Source: Diplodia intermedia | Lineage: Eukaryota; Ascomycota; Dothideomycetes; Botryosphaeriales; Botryosphaeriaceae | Length of the DNA: 64,000 nt | Assembly: GCA_021495925.1 (NCBI GenBank) | Contig: JAKEKT010000030.1 | Location: 303,218-367,217, forward strand | Direction of reading: 5' to 3' | Part shown: positions 21,470 through 33,255 of the stretch, in pieces | Layout of the letters: the number at the start of each line of letters is the position of its first letter | Numbering within the stretch: position 1 is the first letter of the stretch | Made by a program: the position numbers and the translations under genes | Notes under the pieces: generated by a model | What the model saw: only the letters and a program-made list of their open reading frames with translations | Database searches by the model: none | What the model was told of the DNA's origin: nothing

Positions 21470-23667
21470 TCAGATGACTGCTTCCCCGAGGTAGCTGAAG
21501 TCGTTCAGGAGCTTGTCCATGCTCTCGAGCTCCGGATTCACGCCCAAGGTACTGTGCCTCCTATCCGAAAGCGGTGGCGACTCGGACCTGACTATCGTGG
21601 CCTGCGTTGAGATCTTGGTGAGAGTTACTTGCGACGAGTACTCGTCCTCCGGCAGACTATAGCCCTGGAAGCCGCTGTTGCTGAACCAAGAGTTCGTCCG
21701 GGTATGCGCAATGGTAGGCAACAGCCCAGGGCTTGTTGCTGATGATGGATAGTCGACATGTGATTCTTCTACCCCATCATCCTCTACATCCTGCTCAGAC
21801 CAGAACTGAAACGATTCTGATGAGGCGGTGCAGGGGCTGCTGCACGTGGGCGAGAGTACAGCCGAGTCCTCCAGTTGCGGAAGGTCAACCGTAATGTTGC
21901 TAACAGCCGAGTAGATTGACTGCGAAACATCGTCGAGAAGCGACTTGTCGTCTACACCGATTCGAGTGTTGAGTGGAGGAAGCTTGAACGTGTCCGTGAA
22001 ACGGTCCGTGTCTAGGAAGCTGTCCGTTGGCTCCTCCGTCAGTACTCCACCTTCCTCTTGCACTTGGTGCGATGTGGCTAGTGTCTGAGCGATTTCCTCG
22101 ATCGTCGAATCGAGAGTCAGCACTGGACGCAGCTCCAAGTCCTCAATAAACCTCTCCGTTTCGGAAACGCAGCGATGGAGAGGTTCTCCCCGAGTGTCGG
22201 TCTCGAAAAACCATGACTCTTCATACGGTTCTTCCTCAACTCGAGACAGCCTACCGACCTTGGCGAAGCTGGAAGAATCGTCGCTGGAGCGAGGCTCATC
22301 ATAATCCAAAGACGTGGGCGAAGTCCAATAGCTTCCCTGTTCAAGCATCATGCTGCCCTCCCAGATGTCTGCAAACTCGGACCTTGTCGGGCTCGACTCC
22401 AGCGAAGACACGCTCTCGGTGTCCCAGGGGAAATCGCCATTCAGCAAAGCGATCGTCGTGTGCTCGACCCAAGCACCGACAGTCTGGTGTGCATCATGCA
22501 TGAATCGTTCCTGCGCTTCGGTCTTGGCGATGCCATTTCGCTTCCGTAACAGGCATTCCCTGTGTTGCCAGCACGCCAATGTGGCGCCCGAGTCGGATAG
22601 CACGTCCTCTTCAAAATCGATTGCCCTGGCCTCCTTGTGCCTCTGCTGTTGTCTTTGCTGTTCCGCGGCCCCCACTTGCGCCGCCACGTCGCTTTTCGAC
22701 CCACCGTCGTCCCTGCATCCGCTCAGACCAGGTCCCACGATACCGGAATCATTGCGCGAACATCCCGGCTTTCTGTCCTGCGCAGTCGCCGGATCAGACC
22801 GCGCGACTGAGGCTGGCCTGCTACTGCGAAGGTTTTCGTGTCGCATTTTCTGTGCATTCGTTTTCGCAACGGTGGTGCTAGCTGCGGTCTTCGGACGAGC
22901 GTTGCTGGAAGGCCGATCGAGGCGGCCATGGAAACTGTAGCTGATTCTCCGACGGGAGAAACTGTCTATGGATGCGAAGCTCTGATCGGAGCTGGGGGCA
23001 AGGGACGACCGGCAAGAATCCTCGCACGAGGGGGTGGCGGGTGAGGGGAAGAATGGCGACGGTGGAGGCGAAGTCGGCTTTCTGGAGAGAGCTTCGAATT
23101 TATTGGGCCGGGGCGTGCTGAAACGAGCATTGGGGTCCATGGTGAATGCTGGAGTCAGAGGCGGTGCTGGCGGATACTCGAGGTCGAAGTCATCTGATTT
23201 TTCTTCGTAAGGCACTTCGAGAATGTTGACACACTCGCCCAGCAACAGAGAGCAGGTTGTCGTGGAAGGCTTGGATTCATCGTGGTACTCATATACACCG
23301 TCCAGCATGTACTGCGCACAAACAAGTCAGTGAGTGCGAGGCGGAGGGAGCAGGCCAGAGACTCACGTAATACCAATAGGTGCCTCCCATCTTCAGCCCG
23401 CCCTCCCTCTTTTCAGGACGGCACTGGTTCTCGCCGTCGCAAATGATGTCTTTGAAGGTAAAGATACCACACCACTGGCAAGAGCTCCTCCTCTGATCCC
23501 GATCCATCCGGTAGGAATGCGTGAAATTGTCCCATGACCCCAGCAGTTCAACTGACCGGACACCGGCCGGGACATCACTGCAGCAGGGTGAGCCAAGGCG
23601 TCGGGGAGAGCAAAGGGTGGACGTACATCCTGAAGGTGAAGAGCGTAGTGGAGGCTTGATCCACCAT
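21470..23667 (-). CDS. AMPK-type glycogen-binding (CBM48-like) domain protein
   Basis: Three exons: 23627-23667, 23367-23577 and 21470-23311 give 697 residues. The N-terminal ~100 residues form a CBM48/AMPK1_CBM-type beta sandwich: VTLFTF-like first strand (TTLFTFR), VRSVELLGSWDNF, IFTFKDIIC and MGGTYWYYYMLDGVYEYHDE, then LGECVNILEVP. The remaining 600 residues are Ser/Glu/Asp-rich and likely disordered. The founding domain binds glycogen or starch chains or acts as a regulatory subunit; no catalytic domain is present, so a scaffold or targeting role is inferred. The start (MVDQAST) is the only in-frame ATG just before the first strand. Introns are 55 and 49 nt. Confidence 0.75.
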
Positions 23668-26600
23668 GTTTGGCGCATCAGCCTCCCCTGGGGAGAAGAC
23701 GGATTCTAAAGCAAGAGGGAGCTGGCGAAAGCTGGGACCGGGGCTTGCGCCATTGATATCGAGCAGCCAGTCAATCTGGATGGAACGAGCAGTGAGGGCC
23801 GGACAAGGCCAATGCCTGTAGTGCGTCTCAGCGCTGAGGGGGCAGCCAACGGCTGGCTGGGGGGCGGAAGCTCGGCAGATGATTGGGCTAGCGTGTAGAG
23901 GCCATCGGTTCAGCCACAGCCTAGCACGCAGGTCAACCCAGGAGGGAAGGGGTTGGCGGGCAGGGGCGGCGCGGCGTGTATAAATAAAAATGGCGGGAGA
24001 GCAGCAGGTAGGGCGCCAGGTCACGCTCGGGCCATCTGCGTGGTTGGAATGAGATGACAGGCCGGCGTCTTGTGCGTGCTCGAGGACGGCGGGAGGTGGA
24101 GCCGCTAGCAGTCGGGCTGACCGTTCGACCGGGCAGCTTGTTTTGCCTTCTGACCTCAGCGTCGCGCAGCCGGGCGTGGCGGAGCAAGCAGCAGCCGGCG
24201 CGGAAGGCGCAGAGCGGCGGGCGGCGGGCAAATCGGGCAGCGTGCGAGAGGCGCAAGCCGTGGTTGACAGCAGCAGCAGCATCATCGTGGGAGCTGTGGC
24301 TGCTCATTTCCTGCGCCCCACCGCGACCACGCGCCGGCTGAGCTCGCACTCAGCTGCCGTCGGCCACGAGGGCGCATGTCCCTGTGTCCCTGTTGGAAGC
24401 CTACCTTCGACGTCGGCCCAACCCAGCGCGTTTCATTTCCCTGCGCGGCGGCAGGCCAATCGCTGCCCGGCCGGGGCGGCGCCGATCAAACTTGGATCTT
24501 GTTCTCTTCTGCTGCACCATCACATCGCTGCTGGTCGGAGCAACCGGCTGCGGCGACGTCACACTGGAGTGGGTAACTGCCAGGTCACGCCCCGCCCATC
24601 GCCCCTGGCCGGCATGCTGAAACCAGAGCGCCTAGCGAGCCCTGTGTGGAAGAGATTGATGGACGAAGCCTGCGCACGGCCACAGTCGAAAAAGAAAAAA
24701 CACCCTCCCGGCTTCTGCCTTCTTCCATCCCACCCGCGCACGGCGCCATGCAACGAGAATTCGCGGTGGAAGCGCTGTGGAAGCCCTAGCAGAAGGACGC
24801 CAACCACGGCGTCCGGCAGCACCACGAACCACTCGCTCCCCACCATCACATGTCTCGACCCAATGGCGGCAGTGCCCGCTATCGCGCAGCACATCTCTGC
24901 TTGCTCGCGGACGAAGCGCAACCTGCTGGCTCTAGGCAAGGGCGCGCCAGCCAGCCGTGGCGCCTGCGTGTCGTGGCACGTTGCGGCCCGCATCATCGCC
25001 TATCAACACCACGTCGCCCGCAAGGGTAGAATACAATCGAAGTAGGGTACCTGCATGCAGCCCACGGCGCAGCGAAGCGAGGAGCCCGCTTTCCGAGCAC
25101 TTTCTTACCGCAACGGGGAATCGCTGGCCGGGGGCGATAACGAATTCGCCTTGAGGCTAGCCCGAACCATGCACCCGTCCCACTGCCGCCTGCCGTGCTC
25201 CGCAGACCCTTGCTCCAGGGTCCATCTCTCCTTATCACAGTCTTGTATGTACAACTGCATTTCGCATCAAAGCCGACTACGCGCAATCCACGTTCGCCCG
25301 TACAACCGGCTCGCTGCATATCAACGCGTCAACTCGGAAGTCATGCGTCGACCCGAAGGCGATAGCCAGAGGCACACGTACGCGTCTGCACACCCGTCTA
25401 GCAAACCAGCCAGGGCCATGTCGTGATTGTTCCCGTCACACCTACTAGCAACTTGAACTATGTCGCATTTGTCGGAAGATTTAGAAATTTTCTTCAAGCT
25501 TGCCAACGCATTCCGGCCGCCCCTATAACGGCTTAGGATAGAAAGTCATGCTTCTCAGCCGCATGCCTCTGTTCACCGAGTCCCCGGTATCCTTTTGAAG
25601 AAAGATCGCAGTATCGTCCTGGGGAAACGGACTAAATGGATTGAAAAGTGGTGATGTCGCAGTGGAATGTCACACATGATTCACTAGACGATGGCAAGGA
25701 AAAAAGCGATGGATGCGTTTATCAGGTCCCTACGACCTCGACACCCCAGCATCTTCCGACGACGTGAATGATGAGAAGCCTCGTATCGCCCGTAGGGCTG
25801 CAAGCCATGATCGACTGCAAAGGAAAAGCGAGATTTCCGTCAATAAAGTTACTGCGATGGAGGGTTCGGATCTACCCCCGCCGAGCGCATCACTGGTCCC
25901 CGCGGCGAAATTAAGCCCAGCAAGCTTTCTCAGCCCCGCCCCGGGCAACCTCGCACTCTCCCACGCAGATTGGGCGGATTGTACATTCTGCTCTTCTCTG
26001 ACTTCGAACGTCGCGATGAAATGAACGGGCGGAGAAGAAGAGAATCCCATCTTCCTGCCCCCGCCACTGTCGAACGTCGCGACGAGATTGCCCCTCACGC
26101 CGCTCATCAAAGACCGCGCGCCACGACGGCCAATCACCCAGTCATCCCCCACAAACGCATCCGGAATAAGATGACATCAAGGTTAATCGAGAGCGTCCAT
26201 TCCGCAAAGGCAAGCAAAAGGCAAGACGAGATGAGAGACGTCGAATCAAAGGCCCCGTTTCCGTCCACCGTTGAACGTCGCAGCAAAATGAAGCGTCATC
26301 AAACAAATGCAGCGACCCTTCAGGCGCAGCCAATCACAGCACCCACATGGGCTGAAAATGATCACCGCTTCGCATTTCTTTTCGCTCGACAATCAGCCGG
26401 AAACGAACAAGAGCCAGTAGTCGGGTCGACATCTCGTTCGTCCAACGTCGCGAACAAGATTAATGCCTTGTTGGAATGAGGTTTTCGCAACGAGGCTGCA
26501 TGCTCTCAATTTAGAGAACCCCACCGCGAACAGCGTGCTGAGATTGCCACCGGTACCCGGCCGTCATCACCAGGCAACCGCATCATTAGCAGCCAAAGAA

Positions 26601-27258
26601 GAATGCACCACCGCTTCCTCAAAGCAGACAAACAAAACTCAAAGAAGCGTTTCGACGATTCATGTGCTACGGCCAGAAAGCAAAAAAGGCAGATTGGATA
26701 TCTTGGGAAAGAGCAAAAAACCAAACAAAAACCAGACCCCCATTAAGCTATGGGAACGCCTCCCATTTCCATTTGCGTGTCCCGTTCCTCATGTATGCCC
26801 CTCCATATCACTGAACCCCTCGCCATGCTCGAACAAACACAAGTCGCCCGATGACGACAATGACCAAAACAGAAAACCCGATACTCGCTGGAAAGGCTCA
26901 ATGTGCAATGAAGAGAGATCTATGCGCAAAGGATGAATGGTGCCGTCCCTGTCGCTATGCAAAAGGAAAAAGAACAACACCCATGCAAACCGGTCATAAA
27001 CCGAAGTGGAACGAAGAAAAGAATCTTCAGTGGAAGCCAGCATAAAACGTGACTACCGTCAGGGAAGACTTGAAGAAAGGTCTATAGTGCAAAGTAAAAG
27101 TTCGTGCTGGATACGCCTACCGCGTCGTCGTTCCACGGTAGTTTGAGTTGTAAGCACCCAGATATCCAGGCGCGGAAGAGGTATGCAGGATCTGGCTCAG
27201 CGCGGTCGTTGGATGAGGCAAGAAACAAGTTCATGCCGAATAGTCTCTTGTCGTCGCC
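23668..27258. other. 3.6-kb gene-free region
   Basis: The promoter of the CBM48-like gene is at the left end; the 3' flank of the large scaffold is at the right. The left part is GC-rich, the right part (25.4-27.2 kb) A-rich on the plus strand with the four GAACGTCGCG motifs. Long frames at 24143-25045 and 25970-26479 have composition bias and no recognisable domain. Confidence 0.55.
26005..26465. repeat. Four dispersed copies of a ~20-bp GAACGTCGCG motif
   Basis: Copies at 26005-26026, 26071-26090, 26272-26293 and 26442-26465 share (g)aacgtcgc followed by an A/G-rich gatgaaatga, gacgagattg, agcaaaatga or gaacaagatt half. Copy 2 contains the perfect palindrome CGTCGCGACG. They lie in non-coding DNA between two minus-strand genes. 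Confidence 0.7.
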
Positions 27259-30200
27259 TTAGTACCGCAGCTTTCCGAGCAAAGAGAAGCAGTACGCGCA
27301 CTCGCGCTCAGATTTCATCTAGAAGCTGTTAACAATCACTAGCGCTCTGAACCGCACAACACCGTCGGGATCACCACTTACCTGGATCATATACACCCTC
27401 GCTTTCGTAGCCGCCACACCTCCAATAGCTGGGATACCTCCAACTTCCCCGTTCATGCCCACAGTATCTTCCCACACACTGACCGCGATACCAGTGCGCG
27501 CGACTCTTTCGAAGCAACTTTCACTCAGGGTCACGTCCAGTAGCGTTTCGCTTTTCGTCTTGCCAAGCACAACTATACGCTTTTCCGTCTCTGGGTTCCG
27601 CTGACCAGGAGATCCTGGGCCCTGCCTGACGTATGGGTTCGCATTCGGTGATGCCGGCGGCGATGGGCGCATGACGGAGAGCCTGGCGGCGCCCATGTCG
27701 CGCCATTTCTGCTGAGACTCTCGCGCGTACAATCTGATCTTTGTGTTCATGATACCAAGCGGCATCCCCTGGGAATCAAGCATCGGATCGTCTGAGTTTT
27801 GCGTGCGCGGCGAGGTGCCGGAGCTCGTTTCAACCTCGCCGGTTAGTGAATCCGTGCTGCGGCTATGGCTGTCCTGGTTAGACGAATACAGGCTACCTTT
27901 GCCATTGAAGAGCTTGCCACCAGCACCGAAACGCCTAAGGGCTGAAAAAGCGCTGCCAATAGTGTTGACGCTGCTGCCGGTGCCTGCGGACGTGCTCAGC
28001 GCACGAGTGGACTTGGCACGGTAACTGTTCCTGCGACCGAGGCTACCCCACCAGCTGCTGCCTCCCTCGGTGCTTCCTTCAGTACGCTCGGCATTGCGGC
28101 GGTCCATGGCAGCGGCCCAGGTGTCCTCGGCGTACGGACCGCGAGCATTTTGAAGGGCTATGTAAGTCGGGTTGTTGATGCGCGCCTGGTTGATCATGTT
28201 GTAGAGAGCCTCGCACTCCTCGGAAGAGCGCGCACGGAACATGATGTGGGCACTTGTCCGGATTCTGGAATTGGGGGTGGGTGGGGAGCGGATAGAGATG
28301 TCAAGCGCCGTTCCTCGCCTAAGGGGCACAAGAGGTGTGAGTTCAAGCGCGATAAGTGGCCGTCTGCTCTTCTCCTCCTCGGTAACGGTGTCTTGGGAAT
28401 GCTCAGGACCAATCTCGAACGCTTCAATCAGGCCCGGCGTGATGACGATGCTGCACTCATCAGGATGAAGGAGATCCCACATGCCATTGTCAGACCATGC
28501 GAATATGTTCGCCACAAGTTTTGTTGGCTTAGCAGAAGTGGGCGGAACGGTCCTGTACGGGCCCTGGGACGCGGATTGAGACGGGGTCAAAGTAGACGTC
28601 CCAGGCGCATATTCCGACTGCGGCGGTGAATTCTCAGGGAATTGATGGTTCTGGTTCATTGGAGGCAACGGCCCAAGCGGCGCGACATCGTCGGCTTCGA
28701 GGTCGTCCTCAGATGACTCGGAATAGGAGGAGCCGACATCATCAGAGAAGGACAATTCGCTGTCCTCAGAAGACTCGCTGCATGTGGAAGGCTGGTACTC
28801 ATGCTTGAGCGGAGATGAAGTACGTCTGTGACTCCGGAAGCCCGGAGCAGGTGGACTGAAGTTTGGTACTGGTGACACCTTCAACTGTGGGGTTGGGCTG
28901 ACAGAGCGGTGCGGCGGGGGAGGAGGTGGTGCATCTTCTGTTTCTGGCAACATCTCCTTCGCGCGCATCTCCTCGTCCCTCGTCGGAGCCTCGGGCTGGC
29001 TAGATTTGCGAAGTTTCGGGATAGAGGGGAGTTCAGTCGAAGGAACAGAAGATGTACGCCTCTGGGTCGGAGGTCGTGTAGGCTTTCGCTGAGGTAGCGG
29101 GGCATCCTCCTCGTCAGAGTAATCGCTGTCGCTGAGGTCTTCCGGTTCCGAAGGAGGATACCACACCGTGTAGTTGCTCTTCCCGCCTCTTTCCGTGGAC
29201 TCACTTATATATGAACTTGTCGTATACGAGCTCCCAGTCTGGGACGAGGACACAGTAGTGGCGTACGAAGGCTCAGAGTGCAATGTTGGCCGTGACGTCT
29301 GCTCTTCTGGGGTCCACGATGCTTGCTCCGAGCTCGAATCCCTGGAAGACCTGGATGGCCGGGGATCACCCCGCGAATATCTCTTGGCCTTTGACCGCTT
29401 CAGCGTCGGAGTGGTCGGGCTTTCAGCCGCAGCCATCGCATCGGTCCAAGTGCTAGATGAAATATGCAGGGGCGGCAGAGGCGTTTTGCGTGGTGTGAGA
29501 TCTCCATCTTCTGCCCCGGGTGATACCGCGTCAGAGGCGCCAAGAGTGCCTTGTTCGCTGCTGAGCACAGAACTTCCGGGCGTCTCTGGCGAAATAGGCC
29601 TTGACTTGTCCGAAGTCGCGTGGCTCCATCTCTTTGCTGAGCCGCCTGCTCTTTCTCCCATTGGTATTTCAATCTCGCGGGGGCTGGGGGTCCTACTCTT
29701 GATTGGAGGAGTAGATCCAGTGACAGCTGATAACAAGGAAGAAGATTCATGGCTGCTCGTCGGACGTGCAGCTGGTTTCTCGCGGAAGCTCAGCCCCCTC
29801 GAAACCTTGTGAGGGACGGGCACGAGTCCCAGCATCTGGACCCATTCAAAGCCCACCTCTTCGTCGTTGGTCCGCAAAGTAAGCAGTTCACGCCATTCTT
29901 CTCCGCCAGAGCTATTACCGCGGATCATGACGACGATTTCGCCCTTGAGCTCGCCATTACGGGCCGAAACGCGGGCGATTTGGATAGGTGGGAAGAAAAG
30001 CCAGCGGCCGGTGTTGTCAACTTCGCAAAGTAGGAGGTCTCCGCCGCTTCCGCGTCCAGGTGCGTCATCGCGGATGAGTAGCTCAACCCTGCAGTCGACC
30101 TCTTGTCCGCTGGAATGCAGCAGTGTCATGTCGAAATAGTCCCTTGCGCGCACGCATCGAGTGGCATCGATGCTAACGCCAGAGAGAGGGGCCAGACTGC

Positions 30201-33200
30201 GCGGATCCCTTGCCCTTGTAGGGTCTATGCTGCTCGCAGCTTCATCCTCCAGTCGGGCTCTTTCCTCGTTTGATCGCTTCCTGGCTTGAATGACCAGATC
30301 CTGGTACCTGGCCGCGAGGTCGTTCGCCCGATCAGATGGCTTGAGGATGTTGACACCCTTGAGAGTTTTGGCAAGGTACTTGAGGCGCACTAGTGGACGT
30401 TTGAGAAGGAAAGCTACGTCGACTCTTTCACCATCGCCGTCGACGACATAACCTTCATCATTGCACGGCATGCCTGCGTCAATGGTCGACTCTGCATCTG
30501 CGTCGTCGTCTTCGGCCTTCTTAGGCTTATCCTCCTCGCTTGCAGGCGCAAGATTCACGACTACGTCCTGGAAGCCCAATCTCCAGGACTTGACGTAATC
30601 GGTGTAAACTCTTGTTGCACTTTGTGCCCAGGAAAGGAGAGCCTCCGGTTCCTCTTTGGGAATGCGTTTGTGCAGAGTCTTCAGCCTCTCCAACGCAACC
30701 CCCATCTCGACAATCGGTTTCGTGATCTTTGCGCTCTCTCCTCCAGTGCCCGTCTTGCTGAAGAGCCCAGCTGTTACAGCAGACTCCGACTTGGACAATA
30801 CACAAGTGAGAAGGACCGGGATAACTCCGTCCACAAGTGTACGCAGTTCACGCATGTACTTCACCTCATCAGACTGCAGCTCTCTCAACAAATCGCCCAT
30901 TGTTGCGGTGGCCAGCTTGCTCTTGTTGGTCCGAATACTGCGTGCGGAGACGATACTCTTGCTCTTCGAATTTGCACGCTCTGGCATCGAAAGGACTGAA
31001 ATGAGGTCACCGTGTGTAGCAAGGCGCCGCCTGGTGCTGTTCCTGCTCCGAGTGCTCATGCCAGTCATTCCAGTCATAATCGACATAGCGTCTGCTGGCT
31101 TTCCAGAGTCGTCGGCGGGGGGGTCATCTTTGATGGCGTCGTCGGGATGGATTGTATTGTCAGACCCTTGAGAAATGGTGCGTGAAGTCTTCCGCTTAGA
31201 ATCGAGTGTATCCACGGAAGCAATCGTTGATAGTTTCCTGCCAGTGGTTGGGAACCCGCGCTTCACAGAATTGCGGGGGCGGGGAGTGACGTCGGGGAAG
31301 TCAGCAGCCGATGGATCGACAGACGATGTTGCAACGGATGAGATAGCTTCGTCCTCTGGAATGGTTGCCGGCAACAGGGAGGGGCGGGCTTTCGATGACG
31401 ATTCCGACTTGCGCCGCGCTGGCCTTCGCTTGAGGGATGACGTATTGGAAGCCGTTGTAGATTCGTCATACTCGACCGTGATGAGGTTCTCGTCCTCATG
31501 TGAGGGAGTAAGCGATGGTTTCCTAGGTCTGTCGTCCGACAAGACCGACTCGTCTTGGCCCTCGTGGTTTCTACGCGACTTCCTTCTCCTGTGGCTCCCA
31601 TGACGTGAAGACGGCGACTCGTAAGGCTTTCCAGAGTCCTTTTCGCCACGTTTATCCTCGGTAACTACCGTCGAAGACAGCACTGTCGAGCCCTCCGTAC
31701 TTGAAGATGAACGCCGCGAGGTTCTTCTTCTCTCCTTATTCTTGTCGTCCTTGCCCTCGACGAAAGGATCCGGCGTTCCTGAGAGCCATGCTTCTACTCG
31801 ACTCCCGAACACCTTTTCGCTGGGCGTGTCCGGGTTGTCGGCTGGGGTCGGCGTACCGGATTGAGGCGTGACAGGTGCAGACTGAGTAGCGGTCGGCTTG
31901 TCAGCGGGCCCAGGGGAAAGAGCCCTGTGGGATTTTCGCCGGCTCGCCCTCCTCTCCACAGTTCGGTCGCCGTCGAGAGGTAGGCTTGAGACATCGTCTC
32001 TGTCTCTGGACTCGGTGGGCCGCCTCCTCATCCTTCGCCTCCTCCGGAGTTCGTCTTCTGAGCGAGCACCGGGTGCTGACGCTGCGCCTGGGCTTCGGTC
32101 CCGCTTCCTTTCCTCGTCGCCGTAGACGCTTTTGGTTTTGCGGACAGACCTTCTCTTTGGAGTATCCTCCAAGACTTCTCCGCGAGCTAGCGCCTCATGT
32201 TTCTTAATGGCGTCCTTCACGCGGTTGCTGCTTGAAGGCGGCTCGTACGACAGTACTCGTGGAATGAAGCTGTCCACCCTTCCGCTCGCCGCTCGAGCCG
32301 CTGGAGGTTGCTCCGGCAGCTCGTCTTCGTCACTACTCTTTGACACTGTTGACTTACGCCTCCTCCGCACAGCGGCAACTCTGGTACCGTCCGGTGCGAA
32401 AACAGGTTTAGGCAGGATCGGGATCTTGGGCGGACTCTTCCTAGGCTCCTCCTTCTTAGCCTCCTCCTTAGGAGGTTCCACCTCCTTCTTCTTCGGTTCT
32501 TCCTCCTTCTTTTTAGGCTCCTCTTTCTTCTCCTCCGGCTTCGGCACCTGGATTTTCTTGACAGCCGGACGCACCCAGCCAGTAGGCTTGCTTTCCTTTG
32601 GCGGCGACCGGCTTTTGCGCCAGTGACTGTCGCTGATGACTCGCTTCTTCGGCGTCACGGCAGCCTGCATCTCCTGATCAAGCTCGTTGCCCTTCACGAT
32701 CTTAATCGGCGAGGGTGACTTCACTGGGGCTCTTGCATGGGCCTTCACAACCGGCGGATCCTTCTCTTTCGCCTCGGCGTCAGCTGCGTCAGCAGCAGCA
32801 GCAGCGGGAACCGGTTCGGCCGCCTCCTTGGGTCCCTCGTCCTTATCCGCATCCTTAGGCGGTGCCGCTTCCTTGGGCGTTGCCGCCGCTTCTTTGGGCG
32901 TTGCCGCATCCTTGGGCGTTGCTGCTCCCTTAGGCGTTGTCGCTCCTTTTGGCGTTGTCGCACCCTTCGGCGTTGTCGCTCCCTTTGGCGTTGCCACTTT
33001 TTTGGACGTTGCCGCTTTTTTGGGCGCTGCCATTATTTCCTTGGGAGTAGCCGGAGAGGCTTTGGCAGCCTCCGGCGCGTCAGGCTCGGCGATGGTGATG
33101 GAGCCGCCGCCCGCAGCTTGCCATTTCTCGATCTTCGCCTTTATCTTCGCATTATCGATGGGACCGGGACCCTTGCCCAAGACGAACGGGGACTTGGCGG

Positions 33201-33255
33201 GCTTCTTGTCGGCGGGGGTTGCGGGTTTGCTCTTCGGAGTCGCCGGCGTGGTCAT
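27259..33255 (-). CDS. Very large scaffold with DH/PH-like core and Lys/Pro-rich repeats
   Basis: Two exons, 27382-33255 and 27259-27318 (63-nt intron), give 1,977 residues. Order: Ala/Thr/Pro/Lys repeats (about 85-130); a charged Lys/Glu/Pro-rich region; long Ser/Arg/Pro-rich disordered stretches; a helical block about 780-1010 (ATMGDLLRELQSDEVKYMRE, YTDYVKSWRLGFQDVVVN, LVRLKYLAKTLKGV) resembling a Dbl-homology domain; a PH-like block about 1030-1145 (DYFDMTLLH, GRWLFFPPIQIARV, VGFEWVQMLGLVPV); more disorder; and a conserved C-terminal region (LVANIFAWSDNGMWDLL, TKARVYMIQ). Without splicing the frame ends in an unrelated tail; splicing gives MKSERECAYCFSLLGKLRY, which matches my memory of the family's C-terminus. 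Rho/Cdc42 exchange activity is only a possibility; some fungal homologues carry an SRm300-like name because of the Ser/Arg content. Confidence 0.75.
32871..33012 (-). repeat. 18-nt coding repeat array (ATPK-G/D/E-A units)
   Basis: Near the N-terminus of the large scaffold, an 18-nt unit encoding A-T-P-K-(G/D/E)-A or T-T-P-K-G-A recurs about seven to eight times. The central units are most alike and the outer ones diverge (APKKAA, ATSKKV). On the plus strand it reads as repeated ggcgttgtcgctcc-type blocks. Such arrays change length easily by slippage. Lys/Pro/Ala/Thr repeats resemble histone-H1-like basic tails. Confidence 0.85.

Noticed and set aside
24143..25045. 300-codon plus-strand frame
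   Set aside because: Low-complexity, GC-driven openness with no recognisable domain, in the promoter region of the CBM48-like gene.
25970..26479. 169-codon plus-strand frame with ERRDE-like repeats
   Set aside because: The apparent protein repeats come from the DNA motif; the fourth copy is in another frame, and there is no splice or domain support.
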